From NCBI GenBank assembly GCA_043758755.1, contig JAYVMW010000059.1, positions 124,001 to 188,000 of the forward strand: a DNA stretch of 64,000 bases, read 5' to 3'. The notes under the pieces are model-generated. The model had not been told where the DNA came from. It saw only the letters and a list, made by a program, of their open reading frames with translations, and did no database searches. The position numbers and the translations under genes were made by a program. Positions 17,830 through 27,398 of the stretch are shown piece after piece (position 1 is the stretch's first letter; each line of letters opens with the position of its first letter). Source of the stretch: Solimicrobium sp043758755 (lineage in GTDB: Bacteria; Pseudomonadota; Gammaproteobacteria; Burkholderiales; Burkholderiaceae_D).

Positions 17830-17865
17830 GATATTGGCTTGGATTCATTGTTGGAAATACGCCTG

Positions 17866-18312
17866 TTAAAGATGCAGTTTGACCCAGACCCTGGCTTCAT
17901 TGAGGGTATCAAATACAGTCAGCTCAATGCCGGCATCCGCATAGGCTTTTATCAGATGAGGCGTCATGACACCGGCTCCTTCGACCTGATCGTCTATGAC
18001 CAGGGCGCTGACATCGGCCATTAATTTATGCGCCACCAGTTTTTTCAAATAGTTGGTAAATGCCACCAGAGTCTCGGCTGAACTCAGAGCGCTGCCAGTG
18101 ATGATGATTATTTCGCCCCACTTTTCCTTCGGTTTCGATTCCTCGAGCAGACCGATTTCGACTGATTCGATCGCAGTGATCAATTCTTTATTGAATGGCC
18201 CGATGGCTTCGCACACGAGTACATTGTCATAGATTGTAAAAGTGACCCGGCCATGCGGTCGGTATGTCGGCGGGTCGAAATCGTCGGTGGAACGATGTTT
18301 TATCGATGTCAT
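17866..18312 (-). CDS. Small protein of unknown function, tandem paralogue 2 (possible STAS/SpoIIAA-like fold)
   Basis: A 148-residue paralogue of the downstream gene, 36 bases away on the same strand. Matching blocks: STDDFDP, RPHGRVTF, CEAIGPFNKELI, FTNYLKKL, ALVIDDQVEGAGVM, LIKAYADAGIELTVF, VKLHL. The start is ATG 18312 (MTSIKHRS), which gives exactly the paralogue's length; the frame is open to 18384 without a paralogous match. No signal peptide, membrane helix or catalytic motif is evident. The two are probably co-transcribed, and the function is unknown. Confidence 0.65.
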   Translation of the reverse strand: MTSIKHRSTDDFDPPTYRPHGRVTFTIYDNVLVCEAIGPFNKELITAIESVEIGLLEESKPKEKWGEIIIITGSALSSAETLVAFTNYLKKLVAHKLMADVSALVIDDQVEGAGVMTPHLIKAYADAGIELTVFDTLNEARVWVKLHL

Positions 18313-18506
18313 GGTATTTATCTGAAACGTTTCATTGAATTGCGGCCTTGTCATGAAGTCTAGTGTCTGAATGGAATAGAGCAAGGTCTTGTTCCCGGTC
18401 GAGGTATTTTTTTATCCGTCAAAGCGGTGTTTTTATGTAGCGCAGCAATGCTTTCATTTTTCAAAACGACCTTAATACAGTTCAAATAGTGCAATATTAA
18501 AAAATT

Positions 18507-18517
18507 AAAAGCGCTTT
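18507..18517. promoter_or_regulatory. LacI-family operator 1
   Basis: AAAAGCGCTTT contains the palindrome AAAGCGCTTT with a central CG, the usual form of LacI/GalR-family sites. An identical core lies 32 bases downstream, about three helical turns, so two dimers would bind the same DNA face. The LacI-family gene at 27398 is the likely ligand-responsive binder. Confidence 0.7.
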
Positions 18518-18538
18518 GGATTTTCAATAATTTTTATT

Positions 18539-18549
18539 AAAAGCGCTTT
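18539..18549. promoter_or_regulatory. LacI-family operator 2
   Basis: AAAAGCGCTTT repeats the core of operator 1, centre to centre 32 bases, within TTAAAAGCGCTTTG. The two sites share 13 bases including the TT before the palindrome and the G after it. Both lie 250-300 bases before the TonB-dependent receptor start. Confidence 0.7.
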
Positions 18550-18803
18550 GAATTATGCGCAAAAGAAAAATTTTAAACAGAATTTGAAGTAGTTTTACTA
18601 CTTAAAGTTTTGATGTGATTAAACAACGAAACCTGATGTTTATAGGAGAAATCGTAATTAATTCTGATTAAGTTGACCTATTTTGCATTGACTGCAAATT
18701 TAGTTTTAGTACAGAATGGCTGCGGAACTAGAGTTCTGTAACCCGAAAGCAAAATTTGGCAGCGTGGCTGCATTGAATAAATTAAAAAAACCAGGAGAAA
18801 ACA

Positions 18804-21539
18804 ATGAGTGAATTCACCAAAAGGCAGCACGGCAATCTGAAGCAGCAAGCAAATGCGTTTAAATTGAGCCCGGTTGCAGCGGGTTGTGCTGTTTTGTTGT
18901 TCGGAATGATGAGTGTTGCATCTGCGCAAGAATCTGCACCAGTCGTCGGAGATACATCGGAAGCCAATACCGTGGTGGTGACCGGTATTCGTAGAGGCAT
19001 TGAAGATGCGATTTCCGTTAAGAAAAATTCGGGAAATATCGTTGAAGCAATTTCTGCCGAGGATATCGGTCAATTGCCGGATCAAAGTATTGCTGAATCG
19101 ATCGCACGCCTGCCAGGTATTTCTGCGCAACGCGTTGCCGGCCGTGCTCAGGCAATCAGCATTCGTGGTCTGTCCCCCGATTTTGCCACCACTACCTTGA
19201 ACGGTCGTTCGCAAGCCAGTACCGGCGATAACCGGGCCGCTGAATTTGACCAGTACCCAGCCGAACTGTTCGGTGGCGTAGTCATCTATAAGACACCCGA
19301 TGCGGCTCTGACAGAGCAAGGTCTGTCCGGTACGATTGATATGCAGACCTTTGATCCTCTGGCATTCGGCGGACGTAACGTTTCGATGAATATCCGCGGT
19401 GAGAAGAATTCTCTGGGACCAATTGCCAACGCCAAAGATACCGGCAATCGATTCAGTATCAACTACATTGACCAGTTTGCAAACCGCACCATCGGTGTGC
19501 AGCTCGGTATTGCTCACCTTGAGTCGCCACGCAATGACCATGAAACCGGTCTGTATGAGCCATGGGCAGTGGGCCAGATCGGTGGTTTCCCTGGCGTGAG
19601 CACCGTCAACGGTATTAAATCTCTGGCGGTCAGCGGCACCACCAACCGTGATGCCATGGTGGGTACCGTGGAATTCAAGCCAAACAAGGATTTCACCAGC
19701 AAAATTGATTTGTTCTATTCGAAGTTCAAGGAAGTTACTACCAACAACCAGTGGGAAGAAAATCTGGGTTGGGGCGGTCCGGGGAATCCGTCGCCAGTTG
19801 CAAGCAATGCCAATATTTCCAACGGCGTAATGAATGGCGCCACATTTAGCGGTGTATATCCACTGGTGCGCGGCGAATACAACGATCGGGAAGACAGCAT
19901 CAAGTCTGTGGGCTGGGGTAATACAATGAAGTTCCAGGGCTGGAAACTGTTGGGCGATCTGAACTTTTCGAAAGCGGTACGTAATGAAGACTATCATGAG
20001 ATGAACACGCAGCTCATTAACGGCGCTGGCGGTGCTCCGATTCTTGATACGTCGGCAGTCAATTGGGCAACCGGTAGTTTCCCGACCATGAGCGGAATGA
20101 AAGACTACAGCAATCCGAACACGCTGTTCCTGAATAATTCGATTTATGGTTCCGGCTGGGGACATGCTCCGCATACTGATGACACCATGAAAGGCGTTAA
20201 GCTGGTCGCAACCATCGATGCGCCGAAGTCAATTGGCTGGGTGTCTGATGTTGATGTGGGCCTGGATTATTCTGATCACACTAAAAATCACAGCAATTTG
20301 TCTGGTCCTCAGTCGCTGATTGCACCGTTGGGTTCGACAGTTGATCCAAGCCTTTTGTATGCACCAACAAATCTGGGCTTCTCCGGAACAGGCATGGTTC
20401 CGTCGTTTAATGTTCCAGGCATCATGGCCAAGTACTACATGCCGTTTGCTCCGAATCCTGCTGATCCTGCCAACGTGGCTCAAAACTGGAGTGTGACTGA
20501 AAAAATAACCACTTCATTTGTAAAAGCGAATCTGGATCAACAACTCAGCGCAAATGTTACCCTGAGAGGTAATATTGGTGTGCAGATCCAGAGCACAAAA
20601 CAGACATCAACCGGTGAAGTCGGATTTAACGGCGCCGTGACTTCAACGACAGTTGGCAAGGAATATACCGATGCCCTGCCACAGATGAATCTGATCTTTG
20701 AATTGCCTAATGACGAAGTACTGCGTATGTCAGCCGGCAAACAGGTTATGCGTCCGCGTCTGGAAGATCTGAATGCAGGTTTCAACTTCAACGTCAGCAC
20801 ATCAACCAATCTTCCGAGCGCCAGTGGTGGTAATCCGATGCTTGATCCATGGCGCGCCAATGCATTCGATCTGTCTTTTGAAAAGTATTTTTCCAATAAG
20901 GGTTATGTCTCGGTTGCTGGATACTACAAGAAGCTGACCAGTTATATCTACAGCGAGACCAATCCGTATGATTTCTCGCAGTGGACTCCTGGCACTACCG
21001 CAATCACCAATCAGGGTCTGTACACTTCGCAATACAACGGTCAGGGTGGCAGCATCTCTGGTCTGGAAATGGCCGGTTCTTTGCCGCTGGAGTTTCTGAG
21101 TCCAGCACTGCGCGGTTTTGGTGTGCAGGCCAGCACGGGGCTCAATAACAGTGCCATCACAGTCAAGTCCAGTACGTTTGACGTTGGCAACCCAATCCCG
21201 TTGCCTGGTATGTCGAAACACGTGGCAAGTTTGACGACTTACTATGAAATGAACGGCTTCTCTGCTCGTATCGGTGCGCGTTATCGTTCCGAGTTTGTCG
21301 GCGATATCGAAAACTTTGCCGGCAATCGTAATATGCGTTTCATCGCAGCCGAAACCACTGTTGATGCGCAGATTGAGTACACATTCCAGCAAGGTACGTA
21401 TAAAGACCTCGGCCTGTTCCTGCAAATGGGTAACCTGACCGATGCTGCCTACAAAACCTATCAAGGTACGCCAAATCAACCTCTGGAATACGCCAAGTAT
21501 GGCCGTACTCTGCTGGCTGGTCTGAACTACAAGTTCTAA
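18804..21539 (+). CDS. TonB-dependent receptor, malto-oligosaccharide type
   Basis: A 911-residue outer-membrane receptor. The signal peptide covers about residues 1-41, ending VASAQE. A TonB-box-like NTVVVTGIR follows, then the plug domain (QLPDQSIAESIARLPGISAQR, ISIRGLSPDFATTTLNGR, VVIYKTPDAAL) and a long beta-barrel ending in the aromatic LNYKF. The plug signature is that of carbohydrate receptors of the Caulobacter MalA/Xanthomonas type. The start ATG 18804 has AGGAGAAAA just upstream. It lies behind two LacI-type operators and before a permease and four glycosidases, so the substrate is inferred to be maltodextrin. It ends with a strong terminator, so it is probably its own transcription unit. 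Confidence 0.92.
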   Translation: MSEFTKRQHGNLKQQANAFKLSPVAAGCAVLLFGMMSVASAQESAPVVGDTSEANTVVVTGIRRGIEDAISVKKNSGNIVEAISAEDIGQLPDQSIAESIARLPGISAQRVAGRAQAISIRGLSPDFATTTLNGRSQASTGDNRAAEFDQYPAELFGGVVIYKTPDAALTEQGLSGTIDMQTFDPLAFGGRNVSMNIRGEKNSLGPIANAKDTGNRFSINYIDQFANRTIGVQLGIAHLESPRNDHETGLYEPWAVGQIGGFPGVSTVNGIKSLAVSGTTNRDAMVGTVEFKPNKDFTSKIDLFYSKFKEVTTNNQWEENLGWGGPGNPSPVASNANISNGVMNGATFSGVYPLVRGEYNDREDSIKSVGWGNTMKFQGWKLLGDLNFSKAVRNEDYHEMNTQLINGAGGAPILDTSAVNWATGSFPTMSGMKDYSNPNTLFLNNSIYGSGWGHAPHTDDTMKGVKLVATIDAPKSIGWVSDVDVGLDYSDHTKNHSNLSGPQSLIAPLGSTVDPSLLYAPTNLGFSGTGMVPSFNVPGIMAKYYMPFAPNPADPANVAQNWSVTEKITTSFVKANLDQQLSANVTLRGNIGVQIQSTKQTSTGEVGFNGAVTSTTVGKEYTDALPQMNLIFELPNDEVLRMSAGKQVMRPRLEDLNAGFNFNVSTSTNLPSASGGNPMLDPWRANAFDLSFEKYFSNKGYVSVAGYYKKLTSYIYSETNPYDFSQWTPGTTAITNQGLYTSQYNGQGGSISGLEMAGSLPLEFLSPALRGFGVQASTGLNNSAITVKSSTFDVGNPIPLPGMSKHVASLTTYYEMNGFSARIGARYRSEFVGDIENFAGNRNMRFIAAETTVDAQIEYTFQQGTYKDLGLFLQMGNLTDAAYKTYQGTPNQPLEYAKYGRTLLAGLNYKF

Positions 21540-21560
21540 ATGTAAGTGCATTGTCTCTTT

Positions 21561-21593
21561 AAGCCTGTCATCGATCGATGGCAGGCTTTTTTT
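21561..21593 (+). terminator. Intrinsic terminator after the TonB-dependent receptor
   Basis: AAGCCTG and CAGGCTT arms enclose the nearly self-complementary CATCGATCGATG, forming a long stem that runs into a seven-T tract (21587-21593). It starts 21 bases after the receptor stop. Confidence 0.85.
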
Positions 21594-21676
21594 GGCATGA
21601 TCTGGTTTCAAAGAAAACAGCTGCCCGCTATAGTGTGCGGTTGGGCCGGCCTAGCTGGTCCAGTGGCACTGGTTAG

Positions 21677-23056
21677 ATGACTCACACTTTTAGAATTGAC
21701 GACATGCAAAACCAATTAAAAAAATCGCTGGACGAGACAACCAGCCAGGATACTAAACCGCAGCTCTCCTTCTGGCAGATCTGGAATATGAGTTTCGGAT
21801 TTCTGGGAATTCAGTTTGGCTTTGCCCTGCAAAACTCCAACGTCAGTCGTATTTTTGAAACACTGGGTGCCCGGATCGATGACCTGCCCCTGCTGTGGAT
21901 CGCAGCACCGTTTACCGGCCTGCTGGTGCAACCGCTGGTCGGCTTTTTAAGTGACCGCACCTGGAACCGCTTTGGCCGCCGCAAACCGTTTTTTCTGGTC
22001 GGTGCGATTCTGGCCTCGCTGACCCTGATCGCCATGCCCAATTCCCGCGTTTTATGGGTAGCCGCCGGGCTGCTCTGGATCCTCGATTCCTCCATCAATA
22101 TTTCCATGGAACCGTTCCGCGCCTTTGTCGGCGACATGTTGCCGCAAGATCAGCTGACTGACGGTTTTGCCTTTCAAAGTTTTTTCATCGGTATCGGCGC
22201 CGTGGTTGCTTCGGCGTTGCCGTACATGCTCAGCAACTGGTTTCACGTTGCCAACAACGCAGCGCCGGGACAGATTCCGGAGTCGGTGCTGTATTCGTTT
22301 TATCTGGGCGCCTTCGCCTTCCTGTCGGCAGTGATCTGGACCGTGGTGAAGACTAAAGAATATTCACCGGAAGAATTAAGACAGCAAAACCCGGCAGCAT
22401 GGAAGGATGTGGACGGTGCGCCGCAGTCATCCTGGCTGTCGATTTTTACCGATCTGCGCCACATGCCCAAAACCATGGTGCAGCTGGCTTTCGTGCAATT
22501 TTTCACCTGGTTCGCCCTGTTTGCGATGTGGATCTACACCACGTCGGCGGTCACCAAACACATCTACCATGCGGTCGATACGACTTCAGTAGCCTATAAC
22601 GAAGGTGCAAACTGGGTCGGTGTGTGCTTTGCCGCCTACAACGGTTTTGCAGCGGTTTTTGCATTCCTGCTGCCGTGGATGGCCAAACGCAGCAACCGCA
22701 AAGTCACGCATGCCATCAGCCTGTGCGTCGGCGGATGCAGTCTGATCTCGATCTATTTCATTGCCAATCCGATGCTGCTGATTCTGTCCATGATGGGCGT
22801 CGGTCTGGCATGGGCCAGTGTTCTGTCCATGCCTTACGCCATTCTGGCCGGTGTCTTGCCGGCCCACAAAATGGGACTGTATATGGGTACATTCAATTTC
22901 GCCATTGTGCTGCCACAGATTCTGGCTGCAGGAATTCTGGGATTTTTTACCAAAAACCTGTTCAATGGCGAAACAGTGCTGACCCTGGCTCTGGGTGGCT
23001 GTTCGATGTTGCTGGCCGCAGTGCTGGTATTGAATGTGCAGGATAAACACGGCTAA
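21677..23056 (+). CDS. GPH/SUT-like sugar permease (MFS), probable maltose/maltodextrin importer
   Basis: A 459-residue, 12-helix permease. Motifs: SFGFLGIQFGFALQNSNVSRIFETLGA, then GFLSDRTWNRFGRRKPFFLVGA (the MFS loop 2-3 motif) and DSSINISMEPFRAFVGDM, characteristic of the sucrose/maltose transporter group (SUT/GPH) found next to TonB receptors in carbohydrate loci. The start ATG 21677 is used; ATG 21704 (MQNQLKK) is an equally plausible start and neither has a good ribosome site. The glycosidase gene follows after 14 bases. It would carry the sugars released in the periplasm into the cytoplasm; specificity is inferred from the locus. Confidence 0.88.
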   Translation: MTHTFRIDDMQNQLKKSLDETTSQDTKPQLSFWQIWNMSFGFLGIQFGFALQNSNVSRIFETLGARIDDLPLLWIAAPFTGLLVQPLVGFLSDRTWNRFGRRKPFFLVGAILASLTLIAMPNSRVLWVAAGLLWILDSSINISMEPFRAFVGDMLPQDQLTDGFAFQSFFIGIGAVVASALPYMLSNWFHVANNAAPGQIPESVLYSFYLGAFAFLSAVIWTVVKTKEYSPEELRQQNPAAWKDVDGAPQSSWLSIFTDLRHMPKTMVQLAFVQFFTWFALFAMWIYTTSAVTKHIYHAVDTTSVAYNEGANWVGVCFAAYNGFAAVFAFLLPWMAKRSNRKVTHAISLCVGGCSLISIYFIANPMLLILSMMGVGLAWASVLSMPYAILAGVLPAHKMGLYMGTFNFAIVLPQILAAGILGFFTKNLFNGETVLTLALGGCSMLLAAVLVLNVQDKHG

Positions 23057-23070
23057 AGAGGTTGTCTTTC

Positions 23071-24957
23071 ATGATGAAAAGATTTGTTGTCAGTCTTTGC
23101 CTGCTGTGCGCCATGGCTGTGCCTGCGATCTGCGCTGCAGCTGAGGTTCATACTGTCCCCGGCATTGAACGCATCGAGCCGGCCAGTTGGTGGGTCGGTA
23201 TGAAAAGCACGCAGTTGCAGCTGATGGTGCATGGTACCGGCATCGCCGCGTTCAGGCCGGAACTGCATTACCCCGGCGTGCGCATCGATACGGTCAACGC
23301 GGTGGACAACCGCAACTACCTGTTCGTGAATCTGACCATCAGTCCGACTGCCAGACCTGGCACACTGGAACTGAAATTCAGGCAGGGCGGCCCGCGGCAG
23401 GACGCTCAGGTGCTGCATTATTCCTATCCGCTGCTGGCCAGAAAAGCGGGTTCGGCCAACCGTGCCGGCTTCACGAATGCCGATGTCATCCTGAATCTGA
23501 TGCCGGACCGGTTTGCCAACGGCAATCCTGCCAATGACAATGTGATCGGCTTTGCCGATACCCTGAACCGCGCCAGCAACGAAGCAGGCCGGCACGGTGG
23601 CGACATACAGGGCATCATCGATCATCTCGATTACATCGCCGCGCTGGGTTACACCATGATCTGGTCAACACCGCTGACCGAAAACAATCAGGCCACCTAC
23701 TCGTATCATGGGTATGCCGCCACCGATACCTACAAAATCGATGCGCGTTTTGGCAGCAACGACGACTTTAAACGCATGGTGCAGCAGGCCCGGCAAAAAG
23801 GCCTGGGTGTCATTCAGGACGTGGTGTTGAATCACATCGGCTCGGAACACTGGTGGATGAAAGACATGCCGATGAAAGACTGGCTGAGTTATGACGGCAG
23901 CTATGTTCCGACCTCGAATATTCACAGCAGCATCAGTGATCCGTATTCGTCCGAGGAAGACAGAAAGCTGTTTACCGCCGGTTGGTTCAGCCAGCACATG
24001 CCGGACATGAATCAGAAAAATCCGTATGTGGCGACTTACCAGATTCAGAATGCGATCTGGTGGGTGGAGTATGCCGACCTGTCCGGACTCCGGGTCGATA
24101 CCTACGGTTATTCCGATACCGCGTTTCTGTCCGAGTGGTCGCGCCGCCTGACACAGGAGTATCCGAATCTGAACATCGTCGGTGAAGAGTGGAGCCTGAA
24201 CCCGGCGATTGTTTCCTACTGGCAGACAGGCAAAGTGCACGCCAACGGTTACGTGTCTTATCTGCCCAGTCTGATGGATTTTCCGGTCAATGATGCGTTG
24301 CGCACGGCGCTGTCCGAACCAGAAGGACAGTATGCCGGGCTGGTCAGACTGTATGAGGCACTGGCCAATGATGTCCAATATCCCGACCCGCAAAATCTGG
24401 TGCTGTTTGAGGGTAACCATGACCAGAGCCGGCTTTACACGGTCCTGAACGATGACCCCGCACTGGTGAAGCTGGCGATTGCTTATGTGGCGACCGCGCC
24501 GCGCATACCACAGTTCTATTACGGTACTGAAATTCTGATGACCAGCCTGAAAGAAAGAAATGACGGAGAGACACGCGCCGACTTTCCGGGCGGCTGGGCC
24601 GGCGACAAAGTCAATGCGTTTACCGGTGTCGGTCTGAACCAGGCGCAGCTCGACACCCAAAGCTTTGTCAGGAAAGTGCTGAACTGGAGAAAAACTCAAC
24701 CGGTGATCCATCACGGGAAAATGCTGCACTACCTGCCGCAGCAGGGCGTGTATACCTATTTTAGATATGACCAGAAGCATATCGTCATGGTCATGCTGAG
24801 TAAAAATAAAGCGGACGTTGAGCTCGATACCAGCCGCTTTCATGAAATTCTGAAGCAACCTCATGCTGCACTGAACGTACTGACCGGAGCCAGTCTGGAT
24901 ATCAGTCACAGCGTCAGCGTGCCGGCGCGTTCTGCCTTGATACTGGAAATACAATGA
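23071..24957 (+). CDS. Periplasmic GH13 alpha-glucanase (cyclomaltodextrinase/neopullulanase-like)
   Basis: A 628-residue exported enzyme: signal peptide (MMKRFVVSLCLLCAMAVPAICA), an N-terminal Ig-like cyclomaltodextrinase domain (WWVGMKSTQLQLMVHGTGI) and a GH13 barrel. The conserved regions carry the nucleophile Asp343 in GLRVDTYGY, the acid/base Glu372 in IVGEEW and the stabiliser Asp451 in EGNHDQSR. It cleaves alpha-1,4 bonds of maltodextrins or cyclodextrins. The start ATG 23071 follows AAAGAGG (23054-23060). It overlaps the next gene by four bases (ATGA). It resembles SusA-type periplasmic glucanases in role. Confidence 0.9.
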   Translation: MMKRFVVSLCLLCAMAVPAICAAAEVHTVPGIERIEPASWWVGMKSTQLQLMVHGTGIAAFRPELHYPGVRIDTVNAVDNRNYLFVNLTISPTARPGTLELKFRQGGPRQDAQVLHYSYPLLARKAGSANRAGFTNADVILNLMPDRFANGNPANDNVIGFADTLNRASNEAGRHGGDIQGIIDHLDYIAALGYTMIWSTPLTENNQATYSYHGYAATDTYKIDARFGSNDDFKRMVQQARQKGLGVIQDVVLNHIGSEHWWMKDMPMKDWLSYDGSYVPTSNIHSSISDPYSSEEDRKLFTAGWFSQHMPDMNQKNPYVATYQIQNAIWWVEYADLSGLRVDTYGYSDTAFLSEWSRRLTQEYPNLNIVGEEWSLNPAIVSYWQTGKVHANGYVSYLPSLMDFPVNDALRTALSEPEGQYAGLVRLYEALANDVQYPDPQNLVLFEGNHDQSRLYTVLNDDPALVKLAIAYVATAPRIPQFYYGTEILMTSLKERNDGETRADFPGGWAGDKVNAFTGVGLNQAQLDTQSFVRKVLNWRKTQPVIHHGKMLHYLPQQGVYTYFRYDQKHIVMVMLSKNKADVELDTSRFHEILKQPHAALNVLTGASLDISHSVSVPARSALILEIQ

Positions 24958-27398
24958 CTGTGATGCGACCTCTGTTAATTCTTGAACTGGCAGCGTTGTT
25001 ACTGATGGCGCCACTGGCCGAGGCACAAAACGCGCAGCGCCAGTTGGTCGGTTACAGCATGGCAGACAACACACTCACCGTGCAGGTCAGTGATGGGACT
25101 TACCTGATCAAACCATATTCAACCCAGATCGTGGAAACCTCATTTATCCCGCAAGGGCAACAATTCAATGCGGTGTCGGTCGCTGTTGTCATGACTCCGG
25201 CAACGGTCAATGCCAGCGTGGAGGACACGGCTGACAGTCTTGAATTGAAAACCACCGGCATAACGGTCAGCATCAAGAAAGCACCGTTCCAGATCAGTTA
25301 CTATTATCAAGGCCGGTTGCTGACCTCGGAAAAAGAGGGTTACGTAAAAGATGAACGTGGCGAAACGCTGTCCTTCAATCTGGATCCGGGTGAAGCGCTG
25401 TACGGTACCGGCGCGCGCGCGTTGGGCATGAACCGGCGCGGCAATCGAGTGCCTTTGTATAACAAGGCGCACTACGGTTATGAGCAGCATTCCGAGCAGA
25501 TGAATTTTTCGATTGCGCTGATTTATTCCTCGAACCTGTACGGCATCCACTTCGACAATGCTCCGATCGGTTATCTCGATCTGGACAGCAAACATGACAA
25601 CGTCCTGACCTATGAGACTATCGGCGGTCGCAAAACCTATCAGATTCTGGCAGGCGCCAACTGGCAGGAACTCATGGCTGACTACACCGGCCTGACCGGT
25701 CATCAACCGTTGCCGCCGCGCTGGGCGCTGGGTAATTTTGCCAGTCGCTTCGGCTACCACAGTGATAAAGAAGCGCGCTCGATTGTGGATCAGTTTATTG
25801 CGCAGCAGATTCCGCTGGATGCGATTATTTTTGATCTGTACTGGTTCGGCAAAGAGATCAAGGGTACCATGGGCAATCTGGAATTTGATCCGGACAATTT
25901 CCCCGACCCGAAAAAAATGATTGCCGATTTTACTGCCCAGGGCGTCAAGACCATACTGATCACCGAACCCTTTATTTTGACCAACTCCTCCAAATGGGAC
26001 GAAGCGGTGCAAAAAAACATACTCGCTACAGGGGCTGACCGCCAGCCATATGCCTATGAGTTTTATTTTGGGCACACCGGACTGATTGATATTTTCAAAC
26101 CGGAAGCACAGCAATGGTTCTGGAATATCTATAAAAAATATGCACAGTGGGGCGTGGCCGGTTGGTGGGGTGATTTGGGCGAACCGGAAGTCCATCCGCA
26201 GGATTTGTACCATGAGTTTGGGCACATCTTCGTGTCAGCCGATCAGGTGCACAATATTTATGGTCACACCTGGGCCAGTTTGATCGCTGACGGTTACCGG
26301 CGCGACTTCCCCGAGCAGCGTCCCTTTATTCTGATGCGCTCCGGTTACGCCGGTTCACAGCGACTGGGCATGATTCCGTGGTCGGGCGACGTCAGCCGGA
26401 CCTGGGGTGGCCTGCAGTCGCAACCGGAAATCGCGTTGCAGATGGGTATGCAGGGCATGGCGTACATGCATTCCGATCTGGGCGGCTTTGCCGGACCGAA
26501 TCTGGACGATGAACTGTATGCGCGCTGGTTGCAGTACGGTGTGTTTCAGCCGGTGTTCAGACCGCATGCTCAGGAAGAAGTGGCGCCCGAACCGGTGCTG
26601 CGCGAACCGGCAACCAGAGCGCTGGCCAAAGCGGCGATTGAACTGCGCTATCAAATGCTGCCGTATAACTACACGCTGGCTTTTGAGAATGCACAATACG
26701 GCACGCCGCTCATGCGCCCGCTGTTTTTTGCCGAGCCGCACAATCAGGCTTTGTATGCGGTAGCAGACAGCTATCTGTGGGGCGACAGCTTTCTGGTCAA
26801 GCCGGTTCTGCAGGCGGGCGTCAAAGAAATGCCGGTGTATTTTCCTGCCCATGCTGCCTGGTTTGATTTTTATACCGGACAGCGCTATGACGGTGGCACG
26901 ACACGCAGCATCCCGGTTGTGACAGAACACATTCCGGTATTTGTGCGCGCCGGCGCTTTCATCCCGTTGATCGACGTAATCCAGAACACGGAAAAGTATT
27001 CAACCAGAGCAATCAATCTGCACTACTATCATGACCGCGCAGTTGCTGCCGGCAACGGCACTCTGTATGACGACGATGGCAAAACGCCCGACGCGTTCAA
27101 AAAAGGCGAATATGCGCTGCTGCATTTTTCCAGCCAATTCTCCGGCAATCAGCTCAGTATTGGCATTAGCGCGGAAAGCGGAAAAAATTACCCGACGATT
27201 GAGCGAAACATCAAACTGCTTATTCATCATGTAGAGGCAAAACCAAAGCAGGTGCTGTTGCTGGCCGGAGCCGAACACCATGCCGTGCCGTACCATTGGG
27301 ACAGCAGCAAACAGATACTGGAAGTGACTGTGCCGTTAAAACAAGCTGCAGCCAGAGTGACGGTCAATCTGGCCAACCAGAGAAAGACGCAAAACTAA
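24954..27398 (+). CDS. GH31 enzyme, Agd31B-like 4-alpha-glucosyltransferase or alpha-glucosidase
   Basis: An 814-residue exported protein with an N-terminal signal (LLILELAALLLMAPLAEA). The GH31 nucleophile motif is WWGDLGEPE with Asp407, and the acid/base is Asp479 in SGDVSRTW. The GDLGEPE form and near-identical length and residue numbers recall Cellvibrio Agd31B, an oligosaccharide 4-alpha-glucosyltransferase, rather than classic WIDMNEP alpha-glucosidases. It would remodel or trim maltodextrins in the periplasm. The start overlaps the GH13 gene by four bases, and its stop overlaps the LacI gene start (TAATG). Transferase versus hydrolase cannot be settled from sequence alone. Confidence 0.88.
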   Translation: MTVMRPLLILELAALLLMAPLAEAQNAQRQLVGYSMADNTLTVQVSDGTYLIKPYSTQIVETSFIPQGQQFNAVSVAVVMTPATVNASVEDTADSLELKTTGITVSIKKAPFQISYYYQGRLLTSEKEGYVKDERGETLSFNLDPGEALYGTGARALGMNRRGNRVPLYNKAHYGYEQHSEQMNFSIALIYSSNLYGIHFDNAPIGYLDLDSKHDNVLTYETIGGRKTYQILAGANWQELMADYTGLTGHQPLPPRWALGNFASRFGYHSDKEARSIVDQFIAQQIPLDAIIFDLYWFGKEIKGTMGNLEFDPDNFPDPKKMIADFTAQGVKTILITEPFILTNSSKWDEAVQKNILATGADRQPYAYEFYFGHTGLIDIFKPEAQQWFWNIYKKYAQWGVAGWWGDLGEPEVHPQDLYHEFGHIFVSADQVHNIYGHTWASLIADGYRRDFPEQRPFILMRSGYAGSQRLGMIPWSGDVSRTWGGLQSQPEIALQMGMQGMAYMHSDLGGFAGPNLDDELYARWLQYGVFQPVFRPHAQEEVAPEPVLREPATRALAKAAIELRYQMLPYNYTLAFENAQYGTPLMRPLFFAEPHNQALYAVADSYLWGDSFLVKPVLQAGVKEMPVYFPAHAAWFDFYTGQRYDGGTTRSIPVVTEHIPVFVRAGAFIPLIDVIQNTEKYSTRAINLHYYHDRAVAAGNGTLYDDDGKTPDAFKKGEYALLHFSSQFSGNQLSIGISAESGKNYPTIERNIKLLIHHVEAKPKQVLLLAGAEHHAVPYHWDSSKQILEVTVPLKQAAARVTVNLANQRKTQN

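Larger units (their letters stand above)
18313..18803. other. Long intergenic control region of the maltodextrin receptor gene
   Basis: These 491 bases hold two LacI-type operators (listed separately) and an AT-rich stretch of about 250 bases before the receptor start. Small symmetries are GTAGT-TTT-ACTAC near 18592 and TTTGCA-TTGAC-TGCAAA near 18685. No promoter hexamer pair was clear enough to call, and no reading frame of note is present. Confidence 0.6.

Noticed and set aside
18678..20174. Long open frame (498 codons) on the minus strand, antisense to the TonB-dependent receptor
   Set aside because: It lies inside a clearly coding gene, has no recognisable domain or ribosome site, and its composition is that expected of a shadow frame.
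23665..25074. 469-codon minus-strand frame across the GH13/GH31 junction
   Set aside because: It is antisense to two intact glycosidase genes whose catalytic motifs are on the plus strand, and it has no family features.
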